Positions 35,033 through 44,612 are shown, numbered from the stretch's first letter. The stretch is DNA of 64,000 bases from an uncultured Prevotellaceae bacterium (GCA_949295905.1 CASFNA010000016.1:91385-155384); one strand, 5' to 3'. Made by a program: numbers and translations. Notes: generated from the letters alone by a model not told the origin.

Positions 35033-36172
35033 CTAAAGTCTCCTTAGCCACAGTGACATGAACTTGTCATAGACCATGTAGCCGCGTTCCGTCTTGTAAA
35101 CAAGCTCTTTGGCGGTCAACGCTTTCAGTGCGCTGCTGACACTGCTTGCCGCCTTCAGATTGTGGCGGAGTATGAAATCGCCGTTTGTTGGAGAGGTTAC
35201 GACACCTTCGTCCGCAATGGCTTTCATTATCTCCAATTGCCTGTCTGGCAGCAAAGACACCAAAGCCTGGTAGGCTGGTGTGTTTTCTTCAACAAGCGAA
35301 GCTATGGTCGCATCCACTTTTTCCACATTGTCAACATTGTAATATCTTTCATATAGACGGTTCAGCACAGCTTGTATGTACCATGTCTGTCCGTCAAACT
35401 TAAGATAAATGATATCGAACGCGTCTTTTTCCATATGTCCGCCGCGCCGCGCAAAAAATCCTTCGGCAAAATCATAATAGGCTTCCCGGCCGATAGGCTT
35501 CAGCTCCATTAGTTGCGTGCTTTGGTAAAACGGGCGTTTGGCAGATAAAAACATTTCGGTCATCAGGTGCCGGCTGCTGCCCGAGAACACAAAACTTGCA
35601 TTGCTGACAAATTGAATATATGAACGCAGCAACGCTTCCGTCTGCTGTTCCGGGTACTGTGTGATTTGCTGGAATTCGTCGATAGAAATGTAACATCTGC
35701 GTCCCGAGGCTTTTATATAAGCGAATATCTCGCCCAAAGTCTGTTCCTCGTGTGAAGGGACGACATTGAGCGACAAGCTCGGAGCACCCGTCACAGGGTC
35801 AACCGAAAGCGTCGGGCGGCAATGTGTGAGCAGCGATGTTATCTTCGAGAGCACCATTTCTCCGGCAGTCTGCAATCCCTCTATAACGGCTTTGCCGAAC
35901 ATTTGGGTAAAGTCGTGCAGGTTACGTGTAGGGAAAATGTCTATATATATGCACGCTGTGCCGGTTTCTGTTTCTGCGATATGGTTGAATGCGTTTTTTA
36001 CAAGTCCTGTTTTTCCCATGCGTCTCGGTGCGGTCAGTGTCACGTTACGGCCGTTGTGCAAAGCCGAAATCAGAGCCGCCGTCTCCTGCTTGCGGTCGCA
36101 AAAATATTCAGGTCCTGCGTATCCATATGTCAAAAACGGGTTAACCGACATCCTGTCTTTGTCCTTTTTCAT
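35033..36172 (-). CDS. AAA-type ATPase of the ATPase_2 / archaeal-like family
   Basis: The 379-residue protein begins KDRMSVNPFLTYGYAGPEYF and has Walker A TAPRRMGKTGLV, Walker B CYISIDEFQQI, a sensor-1-like FVFSGSSRHLM, and a C-terminal winged helix (SSVSSALKALTAKELVYKTE). Such STAND-related ATPases abound in Bacteroidales, often as solitary genes; their role is unknown. Its start codon is engaged in a perfect hairpin (36171-36227). The CDS seems intact. Confidence 0.87.
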   Translation of the reverse strand: MKKDKDRMSVNPFLTYGYAGPEYFCDRKQETAALISALHNGRNVTLTAPRRMGKTGLVKNAFNHIAETETGTACIYIDIFPTRNLHDFTQMFGKAVIEGLQTAGEMVLSKITSLLTHCRPTLSVDPVTGAPSLSLNVVPSHEEQTLGEIFAYIKASGRRCYISIDEFQQITQYPEQQTEALLRSYIQFVSNASFVFSGSSRHLMTEMFLSAKRPFYQSTQLMELKPIGREAYYDFAEGFFARRGGHMEKDAFDIIYLKFDGQTWYIQAVLNRLYERYYNVDNVEKVDATIASLVEENTPAYQALVSLLPDRQLEIMKAIADEGVVTSPTNGDFILRHNLKAASSVSSALKALTAKELVYKTERGYMVYDKFMSLWLRRL

Positions 36173-36227
36173 AATATGACGATATTTGCGTTACGAACTT
36201 TACGTAACGCAAATATCGTCATATTAT
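36171..36227. promoter_or_regulatory. 25-bp perfect hairpin covering the ATPase start codon
   Basis: 36171-36195 pairs with 36203-36227 over a 7-nt loop. The first two bases of the ATPase ATG lie in the stem. In mRNA this would block initiation; as DNA it is a 57-bp palindrome that a dimeric protein could bind. Confidence 0.7.
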
Positions 36228-36376
36228 TCCAAACGGCAAAGTGCCAACGCTTATATCTGCTTGTTTTTCATGTTTTTTACAAGTTTGCAATCTGAATATT
36301 TCAAAATCATAATTATTGGGTATTGTCCGTGAGGGCGTGTTGCCGTACTTTTGCAAGTGCCATAACGCTGTACTGA

Positions 36377-36988
36377 ATGCAGACACCTAAGGACTACATA
36401 AGGCAAGACTTGCTGCGCGCCGCCGGGGATTTGTTCTATGAAAAGGGCTATCTCGGCGTGTCGATGCGTGCCGTTGCGGCGCGGTCGGGCGTGGGGTTGA
36501 GCAACATATACAACTATTTCAAGGGCAAGGACGAGCTGTTCCGTGCAGTCGTAGCACCGGCAACGCGCGGCCTTGAGCGTATGCTCGACGAGCATTACGG
36601 CAACGGCGGGCGCGACATAACTGACGTTTGGAGCGACGGTTTTAATGATTTTCTGGTGAATGAATATGCCGGCTACATCAGCCGTCACCGCCGCCTGCTG
36701 GCCATACTGCTGCTGAAGGCGCGCGGCTCGTCGCTCGCCGGTTACAAGGCCGACTTCACCCGGCGGGCGGCGGATACGGTGAAGGCTTACCTCGAGGCGG
36801 TGAAGAGGCGGCATCCGCAGCTGCGTGCGGATGTGTCCTACTTTTCCATACAGGTGCATTCGGTATGGATTTTCAGCATGTTCGAGGATATACTGATGCG
36901 TGACGTCAGTCCTGACGATGTGCCTCGGGTGGTCGGCGAATACATTGCGATAGAGGTTTCGGCTTGGCGTGAGCTTTTGAGGATGTAG
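36377..36988 (+). CDS. TetR-family regulator
   Basis: The 203-residue protein has the N-terminal TetR helix-turn-helix LRAAGDLFYEKGYLGVSMRA, VAARSGVGLSNIYNYFKGKD, and a helical ligand domain. A -7 box TACTTTTG lies at 36346-36353. No obvious target gene is divergent except the ATPase, whose leader carries a long palindrome about 150 nt away. A link between the two is possible but untested. Confidence 0.92.
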   Translation: MQTPKDYIRQDLLRAAGDLFYEKGYLGVSMRAVAARSGVGLSNIYNYFKGKDELFRAVVAPATRGLERMLDEHYGNGGRDITDVWSDGFNDFLVNEYAGYISRHRRLLAILLLKARGSSLAGYKADFTRRAADTVKAYLEAVKRRHPQLRADVSYFSIQVHSVWIFSMFEDILMRDVSPDDVPRVVGEYIAIEVSAWRELLRM

Positions 36989-37097
36989 CCTCCGGCCTTT
37001 TTGTGGACGCCATTCAGCGACATGCCCTTATGCCCCGGAGCGTGTCTCTTGCGGCATGGCGTGGCGCTTTTGCAGTCAGTCGGCTTTTGGCCTGTTT

Positions 37098-37181
37098 CCA
37101 AAAGGCCGCCTTTCATGTTCCAAAAGGCCGCCTATTGCACGCTGAAAGGCCGTCTTTCGCATTCTAAAAGACGGCCTTTTG
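37098..37181. repeat. Four-arm palindromic repeat, copy 11
   Basis: Arms CAAAAGGCCGCCTTTC, CAAAAGGCCGCCTATT, TGAAAGGCCGTCTTTC and TAAAAGACGGCCTTTTG. The exact 14-mer is at 37166-37179. It lies between convergent genes. Confidence 0.9.
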
Positions 37182-37269
37182 CTGTGTTGTTTATGAAATG
37201 TTTGAAAATAAAAGCCTAATTGTCAGTGTGTCGGTTGTTGGGTTACGGCAGAAATCCGTGTATGGCCTG

Positions 37270-39051
37270 TCATTGAATGGCAATCTTACGGGTGGTGGCC
37301 TTGCCGCCGCTAACTGTGCGGACGATGTATATTCCGGGGCGTGTCACGTGCTGCGGAACACGGCGCCCGTCAATCGTGTACACCTCGATATGGTCGTGCC
37401 CGTCTGCGGTGCTTGCGGTATCTATGCCTGTAGGTTTCCCACCGGTCAGTTTCTGCATGTCGGCGTTCACAATGTTGCCGTTGCGGCTGTCGAGCAGCAG
37501 GGCCACGATGTAAACGTTGTCGGGGTTGAGCACTGTTTCGGGCAGCGTGAACGCCGTCTCGTGCATGTATGTCTTGCCTGCGTCCATGCTTGCCGGCAGG
37601 CTGCCTTCAATGCCTTCGGGAGCGCCTATCGTGCCGCGGCCTACATCCTGGAAATGGAAGTCAGTTATGTATTCGGGCATGTTCTCGTAGCCGTCCATCG
37701 GTCCTTCTGTGCCTCCTGAATAATAGTTGCGCTGTACATAGTCGGGGTTGCCTTCCTCGTAGACATCGTTTTCCACAACGACGTAGCCCATGCGGTAGCG
37801 GCTGTCCTGGCTGTTCTCGTTGAGCATGACGCTCGCCGTTGCCGTGTATTCGCCGCCTTCGCCTCCGCCAAGTTCAAGGCCTACATAGCCTACGATGTCG
37901 GCATTTGCCTTCCTTTCATAAAATACGGGGATGTACTCGGGGTCGTTTGTGGTCGTTCTGTCGCGGTTGGTGATGGAGTTAGGGTAGCCGGTGCTTGCCG
38001 AAACGCTCTGGATGTAAGATGTGTATTCATCGTTTTCAAGGAAGTCGTCACCGTGAACGGCAATGCCGATGAACGAATCTGGGTACTTCTCCTTCATCTC
38101 TTCAAACGTCACTATGCCACGTATGCACCAGCCGCACCAGTTGCCCGTAAGCTCTTCGGCCACCACCTTGTTATAGCGTGAGGTCATTGTTGCCGACGTT
38201 TCGTAACGTTCGCCGGATGCTTCTATCCATATGTTGTACGTCCTCGTCTCGCCGACAGGTATCTTGTCGCCCGTAGCTACGCTTATCGGAAAAACCTCGC
38301 CGGGTTTCAGTTCGGTGTCTGCAAAGCTTTGTGTGCGTGTAGTTCCGTCGTATTCATAACCTATGGTGAAGCCATTGACAGGCTCTGACAGGTCGGTAGA
38401 GACATTGCCTTGTATGATTATTTCGTCCGACGGCTTGACCAACGGGCGCATGGTGTGCTCCATTCTGACGGTGGCCGGAGTGCCTATCATGATGTCGTCG
38501 ATGAACAGCAGGCTGCAGTCCGTGCTGTTGTTGACGAAGGCCACACGCACCGTCTTGCCTACATAGTCGGCCAGGCTGACGCTGTGGAAAGTCCATTCGG
38601 CCTGTTCGGCGGCGACGGTGAACAACGGTTTCGACTTGTCGAAATCACTCACTGCACCGCCGCCCTCGCTTACATACACTGCGTAACCGTCGCTGAACAT
38701 GGCGTTGTCGGCCATGGCGCGCCACGTAACAGTGGCATCTGCGCTCTCGACAGTAAACTGCGGCAGAATCATCCAGTCGTCAGACGTTCCGCTCGTGGCA
38801 TACCACGACGTACTTGCTGCAACGTAATTGTTTTCGGCTTCGACATAATGGCTCACCCACGGAGTGCCCACCTTGAAGCCGTAACGGTTCACGTCAACAG
38901 ACGGAGTGTTGCCGTCGTTGTCAATAAGGATGAAGTCTGACGGTATGCCCTTGTCGAAATTGTAACGTTCGCTGCTTGAGGACGGTGCCGCGTGGCTTGC
39001 CGTCAAGCAACACAGCGACAACAAGAGTATTGGGCAAACTTTCTTTTTCAT
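37270..39051 (-). CDS. Secreted Omp28-like protein with thioredoxin-type CxxC and sorting domain
   Basis: The 593-residue protein has a signal peptide (KVCPILLLSLCCLTASHA) and a choice-of-anchor J/cleaved-adhesin jelly roll (about residues 30-195, ending SLLFIDDIMIG). An Omp28-type thioredoxin-like domain has ELTGNWCGWCIRGIVTFEEM. The C-terminal sorting domain is VYTIDGRRVPQHVTRPGIYI. The last directs export by the type IX system. The CGWC pair could be redox-active outside the cell. It is followed upstream by another sorting-domain gene on the same strand. Confidence 0.87.
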   Translation of the reverse strand: MKKKVCPILLLSLCCLTASHAAPSSSSERYNFDKGIPSDFILIDNDGNTPSVDVNRYGFKVGTPWVSHYVEAENNYVAASTSWYATSGTSDDWMILPQFTVESADATVTWRAMADNAMFSDGYAVYVSEGGGAVSDFDKSKPLFTVAAEQAEWTFHSVSLADYVGKTVRVAFVNNSTDCSLLFIDDIMIGTPATVRMEHTMRPLVKPSDEIIIQGNVSTDLSEPVNGFTIGYEYDGTTRTQSFADTELKPGEVFPISVATGDKIPVGETRTYNIWIEASGERYETSATMTSRYNKVVAEELTGNWCGWCIRGIVTFEEMKEKYPDSFIGIAVHGDDFLENDEYTSYIQSVSASTGYPNSITNRDRTTTNDPEYIPVFYERKANADIVGYVGLELGGGEGGEYTATASVMLNENSQDSRYRMGYVVVENDVYEEGNPDYVQRNYYSGGTEGPMDGYENMPEYITDFHFQDVGRGTIGAPEGIEGSLPASMDAGKTYMHETAFTLPETVLNPDNVYIVALLLDSRNGNIVNADMQKLTGGKPTGIDTASTADGHDHIEVYTIDGRRVPQHVTRPGIYIVRTVSGGKATTRKIAIQ

Positions 39052-39197
39052 GGTAAAAACTTTTATGAGCTAAGGGATATTTCGTAAATCAGGAGTCAAG
39101 AGTTAAGAATCAAGAAGCCGGTAATAATTGCATAAACAATGTATTTCCTATTGGTTCTCGATTCTTAACTCTTCATTCGGAAAGTCTTTAATTTAAA

Positions 39198-41624
39198 TCA
39201 AAATCTTACTTTTTTAACCTTGTCACCGCTCTTGATAATGTAGATGCCGTTCTTTGCTGCGGCTTTGCTGACCTTGCGGCCGGAGAGGTCGTAGATTTCA
39301 GTTGGCAGCTGGGTGTCTGCGTCTTCGGTTTCAATAGTGTTGATGCCGGTGCCAGTGAAGTCAACATATTGCATTGTCGACGGGTCGGAAACGTAGATGT
39401 CGCCGTAGTTGTCGTAATAGGAAACGAGGTTGTAGCCGTACTTGTAGCCCGACTTCAGCCGCAATCCGCTTACTCGTGCAGATGTTGCGTCGCCGTCGAG
39501 GGTCTGTCTGTCGAGCAATGTACGTATCTCGTCGCCCACCTTAACGTCTTGGGTTACGGCCACGCGGTCGAGCAGCCATCCGTAGCCTTCAAGCGAATAG
39601 AACATCAAGCGTGTGTTGGCCGTGCCGCCAGTCATCTCCACCGTAAGTGTGTGGTGCCCGGCCTTGTCGGCGTAAAGCTCCTGATACATGGTCTCGTCGC
39701 CCTGTATTATCAAGGTCGTACCGTCTACAAAAGTCTCAAACTCAACGGTTACCGAATAGTTGCCGTCGTTGCGTTCCACGTTGATTCCCGGTGACTGTGC
39801 GTACAAATAATCAGTGAAATTCTCTATGCACCCTAACATTCCGTTGGCAATCAAAGTGCCCCAACCGGTCCAGTCAACGTTGTCGGTGTAATCGTTAAGG
39901 TATATCGGGTCATAATTGTTGAGCGCAACGGGATTCTCCACGGTGCCTTCGGTGCACTTGTTGAAGTTCTCTTCAAACACTATGTAATCCTCCTGGTCTG
40001 ACGGAACGGTGTAGAACTCGTAGCTATACAGGTCGTAGCTCGTCGCGTTGGCAGCCGGTTCCCAGTTTGCGGTGTAAGCTCCGCGCGGGTCGATGTCGGT
40101 GGCTTCTTTTACGACAGGCGCCGCTACGCCGTATGCGTAATAGACTTCAGACGGCTCCGAGGTAGTCCCGTCAGCCTTGGCACTCTGCACGGTGAACGAG
40201 TAAAGGTTGTTCAGGTCAAGCTCGTTGAGCACGAGGCATGTGTCTTTCGCTGCAATTCCTTCGGCCACGCAGGTAGTTTCGGTAAGCGGAGTGGTTTCGA
40301 ACGAGAGAGCGTCTATTGCGTAAACGTCGGTCACGTCGCTCCAAGGCGAGATGTAGATTGTAATCGATGAAGCCTTGCCTATGGGGAAGTCCTCAAATTC
40401 TTCGAGGTCGACCGTAGTGTATTCGTCATCAGATATATTCGACACATTCATAATCCATGTCCTTATACTGCCTCTGTCATTGACGTCTACGCATATCTCG
40501 TCATAGCTGCCTTCGTTCGCCTTGACCCTCTTTATCGCGAATTTGCCTGCAAGGATTTTGACATCTGCCGGCTCGAACTTAACGAAGTCGGTCTCGTTTG
40601 ACAGCAAGAAGGCCTTGCCGCCGTCGGCAGCGTCGCTCGTAATGGCGTCGCCGGTGCCCTTTGCCGACCAGCCTTCACCCAGTCCTACCACCTGTCCGCC
40701 ATTGAGACTTGCATCCTCGAACGACTCTTCATACTTACCGTTGTCGGTGCCTACGGTCTTAGTCTCATAGAGATTTACGAGATAGCTGTCTGCGCCATAC
40801 GCCTTATTCCAGCTTGCGGTGAAGCCATCGGTGACGAATTTGGAGGCTGAAAGCCCTGCCGGTGTTGCCAGATATTCCTTGTCGCGGCTTACCTTTACAT
40901 AATCAACGATGAGGCCTCCGTTGTTATACGTTGCGGCGTTGATTTGGAAGAAGCAGTCAGAGCCTGCGTAAGGTATTATCACTTCTACGTCGATGTCCTG
41001 CCACCCGTCCTCCGGTTCAAAATTAAACAGGTTCATCTGTCCGTCCTCCGACGGGTCGAACGGATAATCGTAACCTCCTGCCGCGATGCTTATCAGGAAC
41101 GGCCTGTGGTTGTCTATGCACTTTACGCGCATCTGCATGCGTATGCGTCCTTGCATGTTCATCATCGGGGAATTGAGCACTCCGCCGAAACCAGGATAAT
41201 TCAGGGCGAGGTTTCCGCCTGCCTGGTAAACGCCGATGCCGTTCCAACCCGGCGTGTGGAACAGCTCGTCGGGCAGCGACATGTTATAAGTGGTTTCGTA
41301 ATCTTCGGGATACATGGTCTCGTCGGGCACGTCCTCGGTGCCTTTAGTCATGAGCGAGAAGTCTTCGTAGATAAGGGTTTCCCACCTGTCAGCGTCGTCT
41401 TCGCCGGCGCGGGCGGGAGCTTTCTTGGCCAAGTCTTTCGCCGTTACCGCGCCTTTGCACTTCCTTTGCATGTCTGCAAAACGTTTGGCATACTGCTTCA
41501 TGGTTTTAAATGGCTCGCCCTTACGCTGTGTTGCGCGCTTCGCCAAAGGCTGGGCCGTTATGCCTAATGCCATCACTAATGAGAGCATCAAGACGACTAC
41601 TCGGGTTAATGTAAATCTTTTCAT
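39198..41624 (-). CDS. Secreted choice-of-anchor J / fibronectin III protein with sorting domain
   Basis: The 808-residue protein has a signal peptide (VVVLMLSLVMALGITAQ) and a first choice-of-anchor J domain (WETLIYEDFSLMTKG to VDYVKVSR). A fibronectin III-like repeat (AGLSASKFVTDGFTASWNKA), a second jelly-roll-like domain, another FnIII-like stretch and a third domain follow. The type A sorting sequence is EIYDLSGRKVSKAAAKNGIY. It is probably displayed on or released from the surface through type IX secretion, as a binding or adhesive protein. The AAA ATPase and TetR genes do not appear related. Confidence 0.87.
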   Translation of the reverse strand: MKRFTLTRVVVLMLSLVMALGITAQPLAKRATQRKGEPFKTMKQYAKRFADMQRKCKGAVTAKDLAKKAPARAGEDDADRWETLIYEDFSLMTKGTEDVPDETMYPEDYETTYNMSLPDELFHTPGWNGIGVYQAGGNLALNYPGFGGVLNSPMMNMQGRIRMQMRVKCIDNHRPFLISIAAGGYDYPFDPSEDGQMNLFNFEPEDGWQDIDVEVIIPYAGSDCFFQINAATYNNGGLIVDYVKVSRDKEYLATPAGLSASKFVTDGFTASWNKAYGADSYLVNLYETKTVGTDNGKYEESFEDASLNGGQVVGLGEGWSAKGTGDAITSDAADGGKAFLLSNETDFVKFEPADVKILAGKFAIKRVKANEGSYDEICVDVNDRGSIRTWIMNVSNISDDEYTTVDLEEFEDFPIGKASSITIYISPWSDVTDVYAIDALSFETTPLTETTCVAEGIAAKDTCLVLNELDLNNLYSFTVQSAKADGTTSEPSEVYYAYGVAAPVVKEATDIDPRGAYTANWEPAANATSYDLYSYEFYTVPSDQEDYIVFEENFNKCTEGTVENPVALNNYDPIYLNDYTDNVDWTGWGTLIANGMLGCIENFTDYLYAQSPGINVERNDGNYSVTVEFETFVDGTTLIIQGDETMYQELYADKAGHHTLTVEMTGGTANTRLMFYSLEGYGWLLDRVAVTQDVKVGDEIRTLLDRQTLDGDATSARVSGLRLKSGYKYGYNLVSYYDNYGDIYVSDPSTMQYVDFTGTGINTIETEDADTQLPTEIYDLSGRKVSKAAAKNGIYIIKSGDKVKKVRF

Positions 41625-41653
41625 AATCGCGAATTTTGGTTATTAATTCATCG

Positions 41654-41684
41654 CAAAACTATGAAAAACATGATAAAATGCAAT
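41654..41684 (-). promoter_or_regulatory. Promoter of the 808-residue sorting-domain gene
   Basis: On the minus strand: ATTG (complement 41681-41684), 19-nt spacer, TAGTTTTG (complement 41654-41661). Confidence 0.6.
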
Positions 41685-41788
41685 AAAATCGAGACTTTGG
41701 GATGTTCTAATTCCCGAATAAGAACAAAATTATGTACTTTTTTTAGTAAACAAGCAGACTTTTATAGCAGACAAGATGACAAGTTCAC

Positions 41789-41891
41789 AGCAGACAATCA
41801 GGCAAGTGACAAGCAGACAAGGAGATTTGCAAAGTTAATGACCAACAAGGCAAATCTCCTTGTCTGCTTGTCACTTGCCTGATTGTCTGCT
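41789..41891. repeat. 42-bp perfect hairpin of GACAAGCAGACAA words
   Basis: 41789-41830 pairs without mismatch with 41850-41891 over a 19-nt loop. Related words (GCAGACAAGATGACAAG) continue on both sides. It lies just after the TPR-HTH gene stop. Confidence 0.92.
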
Positions 41892-41906
41892 AAAAAGGTA
41901 TGCTTG

Positions 41907-43592
41907 TCACTTGTCAACTTGTCTGCTAAGATTCTCCTTGCTAATCTTCTTATACTCCGATGGAGTAAGCCCGGTTACTTTCTTGAACACCGTGACGAAG
42001 TTGCTGCGCGACCTGAATCCGAGTTCGGAGGCTATGGCCTCTATGGTCAGGTTGCCGTATACGGTGTCGTCGCAGAGGCGTTTGCACGCTTGCCTTACGC
42101 GCGCTTCGCCGAGTACGGACGAGAAGTTTTTGCCGTAATTCTCGTTGATTACCTGCGACACGTAGTGTGAGTTGGAGCCGATGAGCTTGGACAGTTGTTC
42201 TATCGAGAAGTTGTTTCTTGATATGAGGCCGACATCGTCCATCGCGGCGGCGATTTTTTCGAGCAGGTTTTGCCTTGCAGCCTCGTCCATAGTGTCGTCC
42301 TTCGCCTTGCGCGGTGGCTGTTCAGGGCTTTGGGATGCGAGCCTGTCTATTTCCGCTTCACATTCAGTTATGCGCCGTTCGTAGCTTGTGCGCATTTTTC
42401 GTTCGTTCTCGTTCATGCGCATTATCTCCGAGTTGCGGCGGTACAGGTCGTGGTTCTGGCGGTCGAGCTTGCGGTTTTTCATGAGAATGAGTATCAACAG
42501 GGCGAGTATCACGGCCGATGCAATGGCCGTTACGGTCAGCGCCACGGTGATGGTGCGCCTTCTGCTTTCGCTGCGTTGCAGCTTTGCGTCGGCGTTCTGC
42601 ACTTCGGACGCTACGTTGAGGTCGCGTATGTGGTTGTACTGCTGGTCGCGGAAGAGCGAGTCCCTAAGCTGCATTTGCATCTTGCGCCACCACAGCGACG
42701 AGTCGGCCTTGCCCATCTTGGCGTACAGTTCGGATATTACGAACCGCGTCTGTTCCTGTATGTCGGAAGTCTCCTTGCGTGATTTCCTTTCCACATCCAT
42801 TGCCACGGCCAAAGCCTCGTCATAGCGTTGTACGCCTTCATAGATTATGGCTACAAGCATTTCGGTGAACAGCCTGAAGCGTTCAGGCTTAAGGTTCGTG
42901 TCCACCTGTGTGACGGCCTTGCGGATGTAGGCCACGGCGGAGTCTCCCCGTCCTTCAAGGAGAGCCTCGGCCGCCGCTCCAATGGAGCGCGAATAAGCAA
43001 GCATCGGCATGCTGGGTATGCTTGTCCGCTTGAACGTGTACACCTCATTCCTTACATCCTTGATACGCTTTTCTTGGATGGCGGTGCCTACAAGATTGGT
43101 GAACGTGGTAAGCAATATCTTCCAGTCCTTGGCCTCAATGCTTGTATGAAATGCTTTTTTGTACTGCTTTATGGCCGTATCGTTGTCGTAATATGTGGTG
43201 TAGATGTTGCCTATGTTGAGGTATATCGTGGGCAGTATGTCCTTAAGTCCGGTGTCTTCGGCTATGTGCAGTGCCTTGAGCAGGCTGCTGTAGGCTGCCG
43301 AATAGTTGTTCAGGTGGAACGTGTATATGTAGCCGGCGTTGTTGAGCGCGGTTGCACACAGAGTCTTGTCCTCGTCGTCCATGTCATTGTCATATTTGTT
43401 GCCTGCAATGGTGTACAGTATGAGCGCGCTGTCCATCTGCCCCCTTTGCAGCAAGGCGTTGCCTTCGGCCTTGAGCTTCGCCAGCGATGTGTCGTCCCAT
43501 TGCCTTACAATATGCTCGTAGTCAATCTTGCCGTATACGTAAAGTACGACCGCTGCCAGCATGGCTGCGGCCAATATGATGGTTTTCTTCAT
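41907..43592 (-). CDS. TPR-containing membrane protein with C-terminal AraC-type helix-turn-helix
   Basis: The 561-residue protein has an N-terminal hydrophobic helix, about six TPR-like helical pairs (AALNNAGYIYTFHLNNYSAA, TIYLNIGNIYTTYYDNDTAI), a membrane helix (VILALLILILMKN, about 350-370) and a coiled coil. A C-terminal AraC pair follows: NFSIEQLSKLIGSNSHYVSQ and LTIEAIASELGFRSRSNFVT. It is a one-component membrane regulator typical of Bacteroidales, with periplasmic sensor and cytoplasmic DNA-binding domain. The adjacent secreted-protein genes on the same strand are plausible targets. Confidence 0.9.
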   Translation of the reverse strand: MKKTIILAAAMLAAVVLYVYGKIDYEHIVRQWDDTSLAKLKAEGNALLQRGQMDSALILYTIAGNKYDNDMDDEDKTLCATALNNAGYIYTFHLNNYSAAYSSLLKALHIAEDTGLKDILPTIYLNIGNIYTTYYDNDTAIKQYKKAFHTSIEAKDWKILLTTFTNLVGTAIQEKRIKDVRNEVYTFKRTSIPSMPMLAYSRSIGAAAEALLEGRGDSAVAYIRKAVTQVDTNLKPERFRLFTEMLVAIIYEGVQRYDEALAVAMDVERKSRKETSDIQEQTRFVISELYAKMGKADSSLWWRKMQMQLRDSLFRDQQYNHIRDLNVASEVQNADAKLQRSESRRRTITVALTVTAIASAVILALLILILMKNRKLDRQNHDLYRRNSEIMRMNENERKMRTSYERRITECEAEIDRLASQSPEQPPRKAKDDTMDEAARQNLLEKIAAAMDDVGLISRNNFSIEQLSKLIGSNSHYVSQVINENYGKNFSSVLGEARVRQACKRLCDDTVYGNLTIEAIASELGFRSRSNFVTVFKKVTGLTPSEYKKISKENLSRQVDK

Positions 43593-43628
43593 CCGTGTTG
43601 TCTTGTGTTCTGTGCAATGTTGTCATTG

Positions 43629-43659
43629 CAAATATAATGATTTTGCACCTAATGGCAAA
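43629..43659 (-). promoter_or_regulatory. Promoter of the TPR-HTH gene
   Basis: On the minus strand: TTTG (complement 43656-43659), 19-nt spacer, TATATTTG (complement 43629-43636). Confidence 0.72.
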
Positions 43660-43726
43660 ATTACGGCGTGTTAATTAACGCCGCAATTTTGCATGGTTTG
43701 CGGTCTTGTTGCCTGTAGTTCACGGT

Positions 43727-44019
43727 TCATCCGCAAATCTGTTGGATGAAATAAAAACATTTGTTCACTATTTAATCGTTACCGTCGATGAATTCATCCT
43801 ATTATAATCCAGGCGGTCTGTAGCCGTCATGCCGCACTCTGATGCGGCATCCAGTAAACATCCGGGACATCAAAAAGCGCAGATTGCATACACTGGATTC
43901 CGCGTCGGAGCGCGGAACTGAAGTCGCCGTTAAGGCAATGACGGTTACCGGCTGCCTGGTTCAAGGTAGGATGTTTTCGTAAACAGGACTTGTATTTCAT
44001 CCAACAGATTTGCGGATGA
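43727..44019. repeat. Foldback element with 26-bp perfect terminal inverted repeats
   Basis: 43727-43752 (starting TCATCCGCAAATCTGTTGG) is the exact complement of 43994-44019. The interior is also a long imperfect palindrome, centred on GTCATGCCGC...GCGGCATCCAGT and ACTGGATTCCGCGTCGGAG. That core resembles the ones inside the two elements at 45020 and 59920. It has no coding capacity. Confidence 0.85.
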
Positions 44020-44023
44020 CCCC

Positions 44024-44110
44024 AAGAGACGGCTTTTTGCATTCCAAAAGGCCGTGAATTGCAATGTAAAAGGCCGTCTTTAAGAAGCTAAAAGACGGCC
44101 TTTCGCAAAG
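44024..44110. repeat. Four-arm palindromic repeat, copy 12
   Basis: Arms AGAGACGGCTTTTTG, CAAAAGGCCGTGAATT, GTAAAAGGCCGTCTTTAAG and TAAAAGACGGCCTTTCG, then CCGTTGACTGTCAGG. The exact 14-mer is at 44090-44103. It begins 5 nt after the foldback element. From 44111 to 44370 no gene is seen. Confidence 0.88.
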
Positions 44111-44429
44111 CCGTTGACTGTCAGGTGGTTGCAATGGGGTTTCTTGTTGCGCTTTTCCCATTGCTCCGCCGGATGGCAAGCCGGTCGGAATATGTCGCCT
44201 GCCGCCAGGCTTGGGGCATGGCGTAAGCGGTGGATACTCTTACAGGGACGTGCGTATGAAACTGCGTACAAACACCGGTTGGAAAACGGCCGGACGCAGC
44301 ATCGAAGCGTCATCATGACATCTTATTCAGCATATTGGCGTATTTTCTTGATTTATTTGATAAAAAAACGTATCTTTGCGGATGCAACATGGATATCAAG
44401 GAGGAACATATGTGAGGACATCAGCAGCA

Positions 44430-44588
44430 ATGGAGAACCTTTGGCTTTACTTGCAGTCGCTGCCGAAAAGTAACAAGAAGTGGCTGTTGAGGAAGTTTTT
44501 GGAGGATTTGCAGGCTCAGGACGAAAAGGCGGAAGGCGGAAATGAACGACACGCGGGCATTGACTGCGGACGGAAAACAGAGAATTAA
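44430..44588 (+). CDS. Small protein (52 residues) ahead of the MerR gene
   Basis: From ATG 44430 the product starts MENLWLYLQSLPKSNKKWLL, an amphipathic helix, then a charged tail. A TATCTTTG -7 box lies at 44371-44378, with a 45-50-nt leader. Short proteins with this NLWLYLQ(S/A)L opening recur in Bacteroidales and resemble antitoxin N-termini, but no toxin follows. It is probably co-transcribed with the MerR-type gene 24 nt downstream. Confidence 0.55.
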   Translation: MENLWLYLQSLPKSNKKWLLRKFLEDLQAQDEKAEGGNERHAGIDCGRKTEN

Positions 44589-44612
44589 ATCAGACGAAAA
44601 TACCGGACAGAC

